Part shown: piece by piece, positions 9,755-21,269 of the stretch
Layout: the number at the start of each line of letters is the position of its first letter
How positions within the stretch are numbered: position 1 is the first letter of the stretch
Source of the DNA: Prostheceraeus crozeri
Taxonomy: Eukaryota > Platyhelminthes > Polycladida > Euryleptidae
Direction: 5' to 3'
Assembly: GCA_907163375.1 (NCBI GenBank)
Contig: CAJQUW010009231.1
Span: 349,734-413,733 of the forward strand
DNA length: 64,000 nucleotides
Program-made: the position numbers and the translations under genes
The notes under the pieces: generated by a model
The model's input: the letters and a program-made list of their open reading frames with translations, nothing else
The model's database searches: none
What the model was told of the DNA's origin: nothing

Positions 9755-10344
9755 CCCGAGAACGAACCACCGGCTCTCTTAAGGGCCACCATGGGGCAAG
9801 ACATGATAGAACCTCCACGCGGTTTGCCCTGGGCAGTCTTCGGACTGGCGAATACTATCATTAAGTTGAATCTGCTATCAGTCAACTTGAACGTTGCAAA
9901 TGAAGTTCGGTGTAATACTTCCTTTCGACGGGCGTTCCTGTAAAGGGCGGCGGTGAAACCCATAGCTATGTATACCGCAAGGGACATTCGGCAATGGTCA
10001 ATCTTGTTAAACCTCTCTGCGTCATGTTTGCAAGTGATTGCCTCTGTCTCAACGTAGTATGCATTCGCGCCAGGGCGACATTTAGCCAACTGTCGAAGGT
10101 TGCCTAAAACTTACCATTGCATACGTTATGAGAACCATGAGTTCTACCTGTCTCTATCAATGAGACGAATTGATGAATGGAATGAAATGGGAGGACACTC
10201 ACGCGCCACACGCAACATAACACACTTCTCTCTTCCGTAGTCTAACAAGCTCTTTACACATGGATCGCAGTCGATTGCTATCCCTGTATCAGAAGTGTAA
10301 GCTATCTTAATTTTATCTAACACTATTTCACCTACCATTATCAT
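9755..10344. repeat. Shared gene-following module, copy 1
   Basis: Begins cccgagaacgaacca directly after the 9476 gene and recurs after two other genes in element B (61169, 62049). The plus strand can encode a tail containing GQDMIEPPRGLPWAVFGLAN. The minus strand is open for about 120 residues including CKHDAERFNKIDHC. It also has an upstream minus ORF (MIMVGEIVLDKIKIAYTSDT... to VAR) followed by a good intron (cac|gtgagt to gagacag|gt). The two frames share third positions, so conservation alone cannot tell which is coded. In this copy the minus-strand frame carries TAA just after a potential ATG-CAA-TGG start. Confidence 0.6.
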
Positions 10345-10488
10345 CCATATGAAATGTTATAAGAATTGCAAGTTAAACTAAGTGTGCTACTATTTCCAAA
10401 TGAAAAAGTATACATGGTTAAATCATCCACTGAAGCCCCATTCAAGTAAGTCAGTATGAAAGCAAAGATAATATGAAATACAAATTTA

Positions 10489-10690
10489 TTATGGCATGTA
10501 TTTCAAAAGGTCTTCATCGTCAATATCGTCCCAGAGTCTGGCTTCACATAGATCACAAAAACAGTTCACTTGCTTCAATCGTTCTTCTACCGCGAGCCTC
10601 ACTTTGTCGATGTACTCCCACTCCGCTATAGTTCGTGGCTGGGAGTTAGGGGTGTACCATTCCTATAATTGGTGGAGGAATTTGGTGCTG
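10489..10690 (-). pseudogene. Truncated copy of the 62782-63213 gene
   Basis: The minus strand encodes the last 65 or so residues of the 143-aa protein seen intact at 62782-63213 (EWYTPNSQPRT, then CFCDLCE, then DDEDLLKYMP). An in-frame stop stands just before EWY, and the N-terminal half is missing. It is replaced by the 'gttagaaagtgtatcatgg' repeats. The order module then gene is the same as in element B. Confidence 0.65.
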
Positions 10691-10719
10691 GCGATCTCCA
10701 TCACTATTCGTGAGTGTCG

Positions 10720-11530
10720 TTAGAAAGTGTATCATGGTTTGTAAAAGTTTTACTGCAACACAGGTTGATGTATAGTTAGAAAAGTTTGATCATCAACGTT
10801 GTATTCGTAAGTCTAGTCAGAAAGTTTATCATGTTGTACAAAAGTTTTATTGCAACACAGGTTGATGTATAGTTAGAAAGTTTGATCATCAACGTTTTAT
10901 TTGTAAGTCTAGTCAGAAAGTGCATCATGGTTTGCAAAGTTGGTGTAGTCAAATAATTTTACTGTGACACCCGTTTGAGAAAGTAAAGTCTGATCATCGA
11001 AGTTGCATTCGTGAGTGTCGTTAGAAAGTGTATCATTGTTTGTAAAAGTTTTACTGCAACACAGGTTGATGTATAGTTAGAAAAGTTTGATCATGACGTT
11101 TTATGAAACACACATGTCATGAAATGTAAGCGTTAGTGTAGTCAAATAATTTACCGCGACGCACGTTTGTGAAAATAAAGTTTGATCATTGACGTTATAT
11201 GACGGACCGAACTCATCACAGCACTAGAAAGTTTTAGAAGGTTTTATTTACTGCACAGTGTAGATTGTCTTGTAACTTACTTTCACAGTGTTAGAAAGTT
11301 TTATTGGAGACAGTTGCCAAATGTTTCCCTATTAGAAATTCAAACTTCATGACTGTTAGATTAGCTTCATCAGGTTTAGTAAAAGCAGTTTTCTACTGCA
11401 GTAAGACTGCGAGTTTAGAATGTTATATGAAAAAAGTGTTCATCACAGCGCTAGAAAGTTTTACTGCGCTGTGTAGATTGTTTCACACAAGGTCTTATAG
11501 TCAGCGTTGAATGTTTTATAAAACCAGATG
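10720..11530 (+). repeat. Degenerate tandem repeats with gttagaaag and ttactgcaac
   Basis: Repeats of roughly 100 bases built from gttagaaagt, gtttgtaaaagttttactgc, aacacaggttgatgtatag and gtttgatcatcaacg. The pieces reappear in variable order. No coding frame is supported. Confidence 0.65.
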
Positions 11531-11841
11531 TTGTCACACACGTTGAGTGTATGAGAGCTAGTTCCATGACATTGAATCGCATGGATTGTAAAGTTCATAA
11601 TCCAAGGCTAGGCTCCTGTACGGTTGGATTTAGGGTTTTATATTACATGCGTTAACCGTTCGTGTAGAATATGTGAAGCAGATGTTCGCTTAAATGCAAA
11701 TGTTGAAATAAGTTTTGTAAGAAGTCTTTGATAGGTTGTTGCGAAACGTAGCGAACGTTGAAGAAATGTTTCTGCAGTCACACTCGTTAGCGTGCCAGCT
11801 TTACTAAATGTATTCTATTCTCCAATGAGGATTGTTGTCTA

Positions 11842-12111
11842 ATGAGAATCAAGCCTTCCACAGTGAGAATCATTCCATCGTTGAATCATACAAGTGATGG
11901 ACGCACATTCTCTCTTTGGGATATCATTTTCAAAGTGAATGGGCTATATTATGGTCAGCACAAGGATAACAAAATAGCCTCTCTCTCGATATACACTGAA
12001 TCCATCCTATATATTCCAAAGCCACTCAACTTAGATGACATTATTGACTTCCTTAACGGGGGTGGTACGAAGCGCAAGTCGGAGAAGAATGCTGCATCAA
12101 AACGCAAATAA
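11842..12111 (+). CDS. Small unrecognised protein with basic C-terminus (89 aa)
   Basis: ORF starting MRIKPSTVRIIPSLN and ending in a lysine/arginine-rich tail (KRKSEKN-AASKRK) that would suit nuclear import. The middle (SLWDIIFKVNGLYYG, LSIYTESILYIPKP) has alternating hydrophobic residues as in a small folded domain. No domain is recognised. No TATA box is clear upstream. The right-arm copy (18634-18903) has three amino-acid changes (I3M, L58P, L60V by eye), so the frame is kept. Confidence 0.45.
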   Translation: MRIKPSTVRIIPSLNHTSDGRTFSLWDIIFKVNGLYYGQHKDNKIASLSIYTESILYIPKPLNLDDIIDFLNGGGTKRKSEKNAASKRK

Positions 12112-12322
12112 AAGAAGGAGAATTACTAGTCCTTTCCTAACTCTACCCTATAACAATTCGCTTATGTGCTTTGAGTGTCATAGACGTGGTCTTATTAGAT
12201 ACATTTTACTTTTCGTTGCCATCATATCATTTGTGTATTTTGTCGTGAAAAGCATCGATGTAATTCTTCATTTTGTAATATGTTATAGAACGCTTCCTTA
12301 GATGTGTAAATTTCCGTTTTAG

Positions 12323-12871
12323 GCTTCTATCATCATTTTTATGGATTGTGAGGGTGAACCTGTACAGGAGCTCAGTGCTATTGCTATGAACAATTGGACA
12401 TATCAGATTGTCAGTGTCTATCATCAACATGCCAACTGCAATCCCAATGTTGATCAATGGGCGAGGAAACACATTCATGGACTTAATCTGAAATATTTGC
12501 AAGACTATGGCTTTTCTTGTGAGAGTGCTCTTCTTATTGACTTTAAACGATGGTTAGCTACTTTCAATGTTATACGCATCTTTTGTAATAATCCTGGTAA
12601 GGAGAGGAAAGTATTTCCCAATCTAATCATTGATGACATTTTGCTCCCACCTTGGGATAGTAGAGTGAATCAACACTACCATGAAGTCACGAAACGTTTT
12701 AAGGATTTGTGTGTTCCTATTTTGTCTGTTCGTTGTAGTAGCTACGTTCATAACCAATGCTTCTTTCCTCCTTACCTCAACACTTCCAAAGTCCTGTATG
12801 GTTATCATTGCTCGCTGTATGATAGTTACCAGCTGTATCTATTTTATCTCTTTCAAACCATTGATTTATAA
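12323..12871 (+). CDS. DEDDh-type 3'-5' exonuclease-like protein
   Basis: ORF from ATG 12341 (176 aa); the frame is open back to a good acceptor (tttccgttttag, ends 12322), adding hydrophobic ASIIIF before MDCEGEPVQE, so this may be a 3' exon. Visible motifs: D-x-E at residues 2 and 4 (Exo I), ARKHIHGLN at 42-49 (an IHG-type turn common in DnaQ-like enzymes), NNPGKERKVF at 83-92 where this group often has a KG-x-EK phrase, and H156-x4-D161 (HCSLYD), the Exo III signature of DEDDh enzymes. The expected role is 3'-5' hydrolysis of nucleic acid, as proofreading or processing. The Exo II aspartate is not obvious, so activity is uncertain. AATAAA follows 23 bases after the stop. Confidence 0.6.
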   Translation, partial: ASIIIFMDCEGEPVQELSAIAMNNWTYQIVSVYHQHANCNPNVDQWARKHIHGLNLKYLQDYGFSCESALLIDFKRWLATFNVIRIFCNNPGKERKVFPNLIIDDILLPPWDSRVNQHYHEVTKRFKDLCVPILSVRCSSYVHNQCFFPPYLNTSKVLYGYHCSLYDSYQLYLFYLFQTIDL

Positions 12872-12893
12872 TGCATGCTTGTTACCGTTATTC

Positions 12894-12899
12894 AATAAA
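12894..12899 (+). terminator. Poly(A) signal of the exonuclease-like gene
   Basis: ttcAATAAAtgtt, 23 bases after the TAA at 12869-12871. The next 3.7 kb is an array that also carries many AATAAA words. Confidence 0.6.
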
Positions 12900-12989
12900 T
12901 GTTACTATGAGAAGAGTTGTTGTTTTCATGCAATGAATGGGTTAGATAAAGGGCGATCATGTCTTTCTCAAACGACTGTGGAACATTGA

Positions 12990-15900
12990 TTTCCATGATG
13001 AAGATTTAAACAGTTAGATTCGATGACGAATAAGATTTACTAGTTTGCAAGTTAGACTAAGCGTTCTATTATTTGTAAATGAAAGATATAGTTTCAACAG
13101 TGTGTACGTTAGAAATAAAGTTTTATCTGTTTGTAAAATGAGATTGTAGGATTTACTAGTTTGCAAGTTAGACTAAGCGTTCTACTATTTGTAAATGAAA
13201 GATATAGTTTCAATAGTTTACAGATTACAAAATAAAGTTTCAATAGTGTTTATGTTAAAAATAAAGTTTTAAGCTGTTTGTGTGTTAGAAATAGAATAAA
13301 GTTTCAACAGTTTGTCGATTAAAAATAAAGTTTCAATAGTGTATATGTTAAGAATAAAGTTCTATCTGTTTGTAAATGAGATTGTAGGATTTACTAGTTT
13401 ACAAGTTAAGAATAAAGTTTTATCTGCTTGCATGTCAGAAATGAAATAAAGTTTCACCAGTTTAAAAGTTAAGAATAAAGTTTCAATAGTGTGTATGTTA
13501 AGAATAAAGTTCTATCTGTTTATATGTTAGAAATAAAATGAAGTTTCGCCAGTTTACAAGTTAAGAATAAATTTTATCTGCTTGTTTGTTAGAAATGAAA
13601 TAAAGTTTCACCAGTTTACAAGTTAAAATAAAGTTTCAATAGTTTGCAAGTTAAAACTAATGTTTCAATAGTGCGTATGTTAAGAATAAAGTTTTATCTG
13701 TTTGTATGTTAGAAATAAAATGAAGTTTCGCCAGTTTACAAGTTAAGAATAAATTTTATCTGATTGTATGTTAGAAATGAAATAAAGTTTCACCAGTTTA
13801 CAAGTTAAAATTAAAGTTTCAATAGTTTGCAAGTTAAAACTAATGTTTCAATAGTGCATATGTTAAGAATAAAGTTTTATCTGTTTGTATGTTAGAAATA
13901 AAATGAAGTTTCAACCGTTTACAAGTTAAAAATAAAGTTTCAGATTAAAATAAAGTTTCAATAGTGTGTATGATGGAAATAAAGTTTAAGCGCTTTGTGC
14001 GCTAGAAATAAAGTTTCAGCCGTTTACAAGTTAAAAATAAAGTTTCAACAGTGTGTACGTTAAGAATAAAGTTCTATCTGTTTATATGTTAGAAATAAGA
14101 ATGAAGGTTCACCAGTTTACAAGTTAAGAATAAAGTTTTATCTGCTTGTATGTCAGAAATGAAATAAACTTTTATCTGTTTGTATGTTAGAAATAGAATG
14201 AAGTTTCACCAGTTGGCAAGTTAAGGATAAAGTTCTATCTGTTTATATGTTAGAAATAGAATGAAGTTTCACCAGTTTACAAGTTAAGAATAAAGTTCTA
14301 TCTGTTTATATGTTAGAAATAAAATGAAGTTTCATCAGTTTACAAGTTAAGAATAAAGTTCTATCTGTTTGTATGATAGAAATAAAACAAAGTTTCAACC
14401 GTTTACAAGTTAAAAATAAAGTTTCAATAGTTTACAAGTTAAGAATAAAGTTTCAATATTGTGTATGTTAAGAATGAAGTTTTATCTGTTTGTATGTTAG
14501 AAATAAACTTCTATCTGTTTATATGTTAGAAATAGAATGAAGTTTCACCAGTTTACAAGTTAAGAATAAAGTTCTATCTGTTTATATGTTAGAAATAAAA
14601 TGAAGTTTCATCAGTTTACAAGTAAAGAATAAAGTTTCAATAGTTTACAAGTTAAGAATAAAGTTTCAATAGTGTACATGTTCAGAATAAAGTTCTATTT
14701 GTTTATATGTTAGAAATAGAATGAAGTTTCATCAGTTTACAAGTTACGAATAAAGTTCTATCTCTTTAAGTTTATAAGTTAAGAATAAAGTTCTATCTGT
14801 TTATATGTTAGAAATAAAATGAAGTTTCATCAGTTTACAAGTTAAGAATAAAGTTCTATCTGTTTGTATGCTAGAAATAAAACAAACTTTCAGCCGTTAA
14901 CAAGTTAAAAATAAAGTTTCAATAGTTTGCAAGTTAAAACTAATGTTTCAATAGTGCGCATGTTAAGAATAAAGTTTTATCTGTTTGTATGTTAGAAATA
15001 GAATGAAGTTTCACCAGTTGGCAAGTTAAGAATAAAGTTTTATCTGTTTCTATGATAGAAATAAAACAAAGTTTTAACCGTTTACAAGTTAAAAATAAAG
15101 TTTCAATAGTTTACAAGTTAAGAATAAAGTTTCAATAGTGTGCATGTTCAGAATAAAGTTCTATTTGTTTATATGTTAGAAAAAGAATGAAGTTTCGCCA
15201 GTTTACAAGTTACGAATAAAGTTCTATCTGTTTAAGTTTACAAGTTAAGAATAAAGTTCTATCTGTTTATATGTTAGAAATAAAATGAAGGTTCACCAGT
15301 TTACAAGTTAAAAATAAAGTTTCAATAGTTTGCAAGTTAAAACTGATGTTTCAATAGTGTGTATGTTAAGAATAAAGTTCTATCTGTTTGTATGTTAGAA
15401 ATAAAATGAAGGTTCATCAGTTTACAAGTTAATAATAAAGTTTTATCTGTTTGTATGTTAGAAATAAAACAAAGTTTCAACCGTTAACAAGTTAGAAATA
15501 AAGTGTCAATAGTTTTCAAGTTAAAACTAATGTTTCAATAGTGCGTATCTTAAGAATAAAGTTTTATCTGTTTGTATGTTGGAAATAAAATGAAGCTTCG
15601 CCAGTTTACAAGTTAAGAATAAAGTTTTATCAGCTTGTATGTTAGAAATAAAATGAAGCTTCGCCAGTTTACAAGTTAAGAATAAAGTTTTATCAGCTTG
15701 TATGTTAGAAATAAAATGAAATTTCACCAGTTTACAAATTAAAAATAAAGTTTCAATAGTGTGTACGTTAGAAATAAAGTTTCAACCGTTTACAAGTTAA
15801 AAATAAAGTTTCAACAGTGTCTACGTTAGTAATAAAGTTTTATCTGTTTGTAAAGTACGATCGTAGGATTTACTAGTTTGCAAGTTAGACTTAGCATGCT

Positions 15901-16700
15901 ACTAGTTGTAAATGAAAATATCGTTTCAACAGTTTACAGATTAAAATAAAGTTTCAATAGTGTGTATGATGGAAATAAAGTTTAAGCGCTTTGTGCGTTA
16001 GAAATAAAGTTTCAGCCGTTTACAAGTTAAAAATAAAGTTTCAACAGTGTGTACGTTAGAAAAAAAGTTTCAACAGTTTACAAGTTGAAAAATAAAGTTT
16101 CAACAGTGTGTACGTTAGAAATAAATGAAAGTAAGAACTTCATCGTATGAGTATTAAAAGCATGTTTTGTAAATCAATTGTGTGTAGTCCTGACATGATA
16201 GAATCGTGTTAGAAATAAAGTTTCAGCCGTTCACAAGTTAAAAATAAAGTTTCAACAGTGTGTACGTTAGAAATAAAGTTTTAGCTGTTTATATGTTAGA
16301 AACAAAATAAAGTTTCAACAGTTTACAAGTTGAAAAATAAAGTTTCAACAGTGTGTACGTTAGAAATAAATGAAAGTAAGAACTTCATCGTATGAGTATT
16401 CAAAGCATGTTTTGTAAATCAATTGTGTGTAGTCCTGACATGATAGAATCGTGTTAGAAATAAAGTTTCAGCCGTTCACAAGTTAAAAATAAAGTTTCAA
16501 CAGTGTGTACGTTAGAAATAAAGTTTTAGCTGTTTATATGTTAGAAACAAAATAAAGTTTCAACAGTTTACAAGTTGAAAAATAAAGTTTCAACAGTGTG
16601 TACGTTAGAAATAAATGAAAGTAAGAACTTCATCGTATGAGTATTCAAAGCATGTTTTGTAAATCAAATGTGTATAGTCCTGACATGATAGAATCAAATG
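12990..16700 (+). repeat. AATAAA-rich tandem array
   Basis: Units of about 35-40 bases such as gttagaaataaagtttcaat and agtttacaagttaagaataa, with variants. Nearly every unit has AATAAA in the plus orientation. The part 12990-14022 belongs to the left arm and is mirrored at 16721-17740; 14023-16700 is the spacer and keeps a single orientation. Open frames inside (for example minus 15527-15727) are repeat artefacts. Confidence 0.8.
16131..16690 (+). repeat. Higher-order 245-bp repeat at the end of the array
   Basis: gtaagaacttcatcgtatga starts at 16131, 16376 and 16621, an exact 245-base spacing. The units are almost identical, including the tail 'tagtcctgacatgatagaat', which points to recent amplification. 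Confidence 0.75.
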
Positions 16701-16705
16701 AACTT

Positions 16706-16721
16706 GACAAACGCGTTTGTC
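16706..16721. repeat. Perfect 16-bp palindrome at inner edge of right arm
   Basis: GACAAACGCGTTTGTC reads the same on both strands. It lies exactly where homology with the left arm begins (16721); the left arm's inner edge (14022) lacks it. It could be a scar of the event that made the inverted repeat, or chance. Confidence 0.5.
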
Positions 16722-17872
16722 GGCTGAAACTTTAATTTCTAACGCACAAAGCGCTTAAACTTTATTTCCATCATACACACTATTGAAACTTTATTTTAAT
16801 CTGAAACTTTATTTTTAACTTGTAAACGGTTGAAACTTCATTTTATTTCTAACATACAAACAGATAAAACTTTATTCTTAACATATGCACTATTGAAACA
16901 TTAGTTTTAACTTGCAAACTATTGAAACTTTAATTTTAACTTGTAAACTGGTGAAACTTTATTTCATTTCTAACATACAATCAGATAAAATTTATTCTTA
17001 ACTTGTAAACTGGCGAAACTTCATTTTATTTCTAACATACAAACAGATAAAACTTTATTCTTAACATACGCACTATTGAAACATTAGTTTTAACTTGCAA
17101 ACTATTGAAACTTTATTTTTAACTTGTAAAGTGGTGAAACTTTATTTCATTTCTAACATACAAGCAGATAAAATTTATTCTTAACTTGTAAACTGGCGAA
17201 ACTTCATTTTATTTCTAACATATAAACAGACAGAACTTTATTCTTAACATACACACTATTGAAACTTTATTCTTAACTTTTAAACTGGTGAAACTTTATT
17301 TCATTTCTGACATGCAAGCAGATAAAACTTTATTCTTAACTTGTAAACTAGTAAATCCTACAATCTCATTTACAAACAGATAGAACTTTATTCTTAACAT
17401 ATACACTATTGAAACTTTATTTTTAATCGACAAACTGTTGAAACTTTATTCTATTTCTAACACACAAACAGCTTAAACTTTATTTTTAACATAAACACTA
17501 TTGAAACTTTATTTTGTAATCTGTAAACTATTGAAACTATATCTTTCATTTACAAATAGTAGAACGCTTAGTCTAACTTGCAAACTAGTAAATCCTACAA
17601 TCTCATTTTACAAACAGATAAAACTTTATTTCTAACGTACACACTGTTGAAACTATATCTTTCATTTACAAATAATAGAACGCTTAGTCTAACTTGCAAA
17701 CTAGTAAATCTTATTCGTCATCGAATCTAACTGTTTAAATCTTCATCATGGAAATCAATGTTCCACAGTCGTTTGAGAAAGACATGATCGCCCTTTATCT
17801 AACCCATTCATTGCATGAAAACAACAACTCTTCTCATAGTAACATTTATTGAATAACGGTAACAAGCATGCA

Positions 17873-18421
17873 TTATAAATCAATGGTTTGAAAGAGATAA
17901 AATAGATACAGCTGGTAACTATCATACAGCGAGCAATGATAACCATACAGGACTTTGGAAGTGTTGAGGTAAGGAGGAAAGAAGCATTGGTTATGAACGT
18001 AGCTACTACAACGAACATACAAAATAGGAACACTCAAATCCTTAAAACGTTTCGTGACTTCATGGTAGTGTTGATTCACTCTACTATCCCAAGGTGGGAG
18101 CAAAATGTCATCAATGATTAGATTGGGAAATACTTTCCTCTCCTTACCAGGATTATTACAAAAGATGCGTATAACATTGAAAGTAGCTAACCATCGTTTA
18201 AAGTCAATAAGAAGAGCACTCTCACAAGAAAAGCCATAGTCTTGCAAATATTTCAGATTAAGTCCATGAATGTGTTTTCTCGCCCATTGATCAACATTGG
18301 GATTGCAGTTGGCATGTTGATGATAGACACTGACAATCTGATATGTCCAATTGTTCATAGCAATAGCACTGAGCTCCTGTACAGGTTCACCCTCACAATC
18401 CATAAAAATGATGATAGAAGC
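17873..18421 (-). CDS. DEDDh exonuclease-like protein, right-arm copy
   Basis: Mirror copy of the gene at 12323-12871, with the coding start at 18403. It differs by two residues near 123-129 (KDLSVPILYV instead of KDLCVPILSV). D2, E4, H156 and D161 are kept. Both copies have intact frames and the same downstream AATAAA. Confidence 0.6.
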   Translation of the reverse strand, partial: ASIIIFMDCEGEPVQELSAIAMNNWTYQIVSVYHQHANCNPNVDQWARKHIHGLNLKYLQDYGFSCESALLIDFKRWLATFNVIRIFCNNPGKERKVFPNLIIDDILLPPWDSRVNQHYHEVTKRFKDLSVPILYVRCSSYVHNQCFFPPYLNTSKVLYGYHCSLYDSYQLYLFYLFQTIDL

Positions 18422-18633
18422 CTAAAACGGAAATTTACACATCTAAGGAAGCGTTCTATAACATATTACAAAATGAAGAATTACATCGATGCTTTTCACG
18501 ACAAAATACACAAATGATATGATGGCAGCGAAGAAGTAAAATGTATCTAATAAGACCACGTCTATGACACTCAAAGCACATAAGCGAATTGTTATAGGGT
18601 AGAGTTAGGAAAGGACTAGTAATTCTCCTTCTT

Positions 18634-18903
18634 TTATTTGCGTTTTGATGCAGCATTCTTCTCCGACTTGCGCTTCGTACCACCCCCGTTAAGGAAGTCA
18701 ATAATGTCATCTACGTTGGGTGGCTTTGGAATATATAGGATGGATTCAGTGTATATCGAGAGAGAGGCTATTTTGTTATCCTTGTGCTGACCATAATATA
18801 GCCCATTCACTTTGAAAATGATATCCCAAAGAGAGAATGTGCGTCCATCACTTGTATGATTCAACGATGGAATGATTCTCACTGTGGAAGGCTTCATTCT
18901 CAT
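18634..18903 (-). CDS. Small protein with basic C-terminus, right-arm copy
   Basis: Mirror copy of 11842-12111, 89 residues, intact, with I3M and two changes in the 'KPPNVDD' stretch. Function not recognised. Confidence 0.45.
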   Translation of the reverse strand: MRMKPSTVRIIPSLNHTSDGRTFSLWDIIFKVNGLYYGQHKDNKIASLSIYTESILYIPKPPNVDDIIDFLNGGGTKRKSEKNAASKRK

Positions 18904-19219
18904 TAGACAACAATCCTCATTGGAGAATAGAATACATTTAGTAAAGCTGGCACGCTAACGAGTGTGACTGCAGAAACATTTCTTCAACGTTCGCTACGTT
19001 TCACAACAACCTATCAAAGACTTCTTACAAAACTTATTTCAACATTTGCATTTAAGCGAACATCTGCTTCACATATTCTACACGAACGGTTAACGCATGT
19101 AATATAAAACCCGAAATCCAACCGTACAGGAGCCTAGCCTTGGATTATGAACTTTACAATCCATGCGATTCAATGTCATGGAACTAGCTCTCATACACTC
19201 AACGTGTGTGACAACATCT

Positions 19220-20030
19220 GGTTTTATAAAACATTCAACGCTGACTATAAGACCTTGTGTGAAACAATCTACACAGCGCAGTAAAACTTTCTAGCGCTGT
19301 GATGAACACTTTTTTCATATAACATTCTAAACTCGCAGTCTTACTGCAGTAGAAAACTGCTTTTACTAAACCTGATGAAGCTAATCTAACAGTCATGAAG
19401 TTTGAATTTCTAATAGGGAAACATTTGGCAACTGTCTCCAATAAAACTTTCTAACACTGTGAAAGTAAGTTACAAGACAATCTACACTGTGCAGTAAATA
19501 AAACCTTCTAAAACTTTCTAGTGCTGTGATGAGTTCGGTCAGTCATATAACGTCAATGATCAAACTTTATTTTCACAAACGTGCGTCGCGGTAAATTATT
19601 TGACTACACTAACGCTTACATTTCATGACATGTGTGTTTCATAAAACGTCATGATCAAACTTTTCTAACTATACATCAACCTGTGTTGCAGTAAAACTTT
19701 TACAAACAATGATACACTTTCTAACGACACTCACGAATGCAACTTCGATGATCAGACTTTACTTTCTCAAACGGGTGTCACAGTAAAATTATTTGACTAC
19801 ACCAACTTTGCAAACCATGATGCACTTTCTGACTAGACTTACAAATAAAACGTTGATGATCAAACTTTCTAACTATACATCAACCTGTGTTGCAATAAAA
19901 CTTTTGTACAACATGATAAACTTTCTGACTAGACTTACGAATACAACGTTGATGATCAAACTTTTCTAACTATACATCAACCTGTGTTGCAGTAAAACTT
20001 TTACAAACCATGATACACTTTCTAACGACA
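19220..20030 (-). repeat. Degenerate tandem repeats, right-arm copy
   Basis: Mirror of 10720-11530, with the same order of gttagaaag and aacacaggttgatg pieces read on the minus strand. Confidence 0.65.
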
Positions 20031-20054
20031 CTCACGAATAGTGATGGAGATCGC

Positions 20055-20256
20055 CAGCACCAAATTCCTCCACCAATTATAGGAATGGTACACCCCTAAC
20101 TCCCAGCCACGAACTATAGCGGAGTGGGAGTACATCGACAAAGTGAGGCTCGCGGTAGAAGAACGATTGAAGCAAGTGAACTGTTTTTGTGATCTATGTG
20201 AAGCCAGACTCTGGGACGATATTGACGATGAAGACCTTTTGAAATACATGCCATAA
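20055..20256 (+). pseudogene. Truncated 62782-type gene, right-arm copy
   Basis: Mirror of 10489-10690. Plus-strand translation gives EWYTPNSQPRT, CFCDLCE and DDEDLLKYMP, then TAA overlapping AATAAA. It has the same in-frame stop before EWY as the left arm, so the damage precedes the arm duplication. Confidence 0.65.
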
Positions 20257-20400
20257 TAAATTTTTATTTCATATTATCTTTGCTTTCATACTGACTTACT
20301 TGAATGGGGCTTCAGTGGATGATTTAACCATGTATACTTTTTCATTTGGAAATAGTAGCACACTTAGTTTAACTTGCAATTCTTATAACATTTCATATGG

Positions 20401-20990
20401 ATGATAATGGTAGGTGAAATAGTGTTAGATAAAATTAAGATAGCTTACACTTCTGATACAGGGATAGCAATCGACTGCGATCCATGTGTAAAGAGCTTGT
20501 TAGACTACGGAAGAGAGAAGTGTGTTATGTTGCGTGTGGCACGTGAGTGTCCTCCCATTTCATTCCATTCATCAATTCGTCTCATTGATAGAGACAGGTA
20601 GAACTCATGGTTCTCATAACGTATGCAATGGTAAGTTTTAGGCAACCTTCGACAGTTGGCTAAATGTCGCCCTGGCGCGAATGCATACTACGTTGAGACA
20701 GAGGCAATCACTTGCAAACATGACGCAGAGAGGTTTAACAAGATTGACCATTGCCGAATGTCCCTTGCGGTATACATAGCTATGGGTTTCACCGCCGCCC
20801 TTTACAGGAACGCCCGTCGAAAGGAAGTATTACACCGAACTTCATTTGCAACGTTCAAGTTGACTGATAGCAGATTCAACTTAATGATAGTATTCGCCAG
20901 TCCGAAGACTGCCCAGGGCAAACCGCGTGGAGGTTCTATCATGTCTTGCCCCATGGTGGCCCTTAAGAGAGCCGGTGGTTCGTTCTCGGG
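20401..20990. repeat. Shared gene-following module, right-arm copy
   Basis: Mirror of 9755-10344, practically identical, including the intron-like cac|gtgagt to gagacag|gt on the plus strand here. Confidence 0.6.
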
Positions 20991-21002
20991 AGTAACGTCA
21001 TC

Positions 21003-21269
21003 TTACAGCCTACCGATTCTGCTGAGAGAGTCTTTGACTCTCTCCTTGGTAGCAGTGTCGACTTCCACACTAACTGGTACATGGCTAAAAAGTGGAATGT
21101 AGCGCCATTCCGTTGGATTGACAGCAGTTGCTGTCATCGGATTGCCAATCCGAGCAAGATTATTGTGGACTCTGCCTTGCTCCTCTAGCCTGACAAACTC
21201 CTCAAATAAATTTCGCGGCCTTAACTGCGGTCCGCGAGGAGAGCTGACTTGACTGTTCGGCGTCTGCAT
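21003..21269 (-). CDS. 88-aa element A protein, right-arm copy
   Basis: Residue-for-residue copy of the 9476-9742 product. The TATA box is at 21301-21308 on the minus strand, and the partial module lies upstream at about 21320-21430. The single TAA before the module frame is also present here. Confidence 0.5.
   Translation of the reverse strand: MQTPNSQVSSPRGPQLRPRNLFEEFVRLEEQGRVHNNLARIGNPMTATAVNPTEWRYIPLFSHVPVSVEVDTATKERVKDSLSRIGRL

Noticed and set aside
10276..10290. gattgctatccc as a further CTAT hairpin
   Set aside because: The flanking bases do not pair, and the third base of the right arm differs.
10496..10723. Plus-strand ORF starting MYFKRSSSS
   Set aside because: Antisense of the truncated CFCDLC gene, which is confirmed by the intact minus-strand gene at 62782-63213.
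15527..15727. Open frame with repeated FISNIQADKTLFL-like units
   Set aside because: It is the antisense of the AATAAA-rich tandem array; the repeating peptide mirrors the DNA repeat.
13000..17700. CRISPR-like array of short repeats
   Set aside because: Units vary in length and sequence, have no unique spacers, and the context is eukaryotic.
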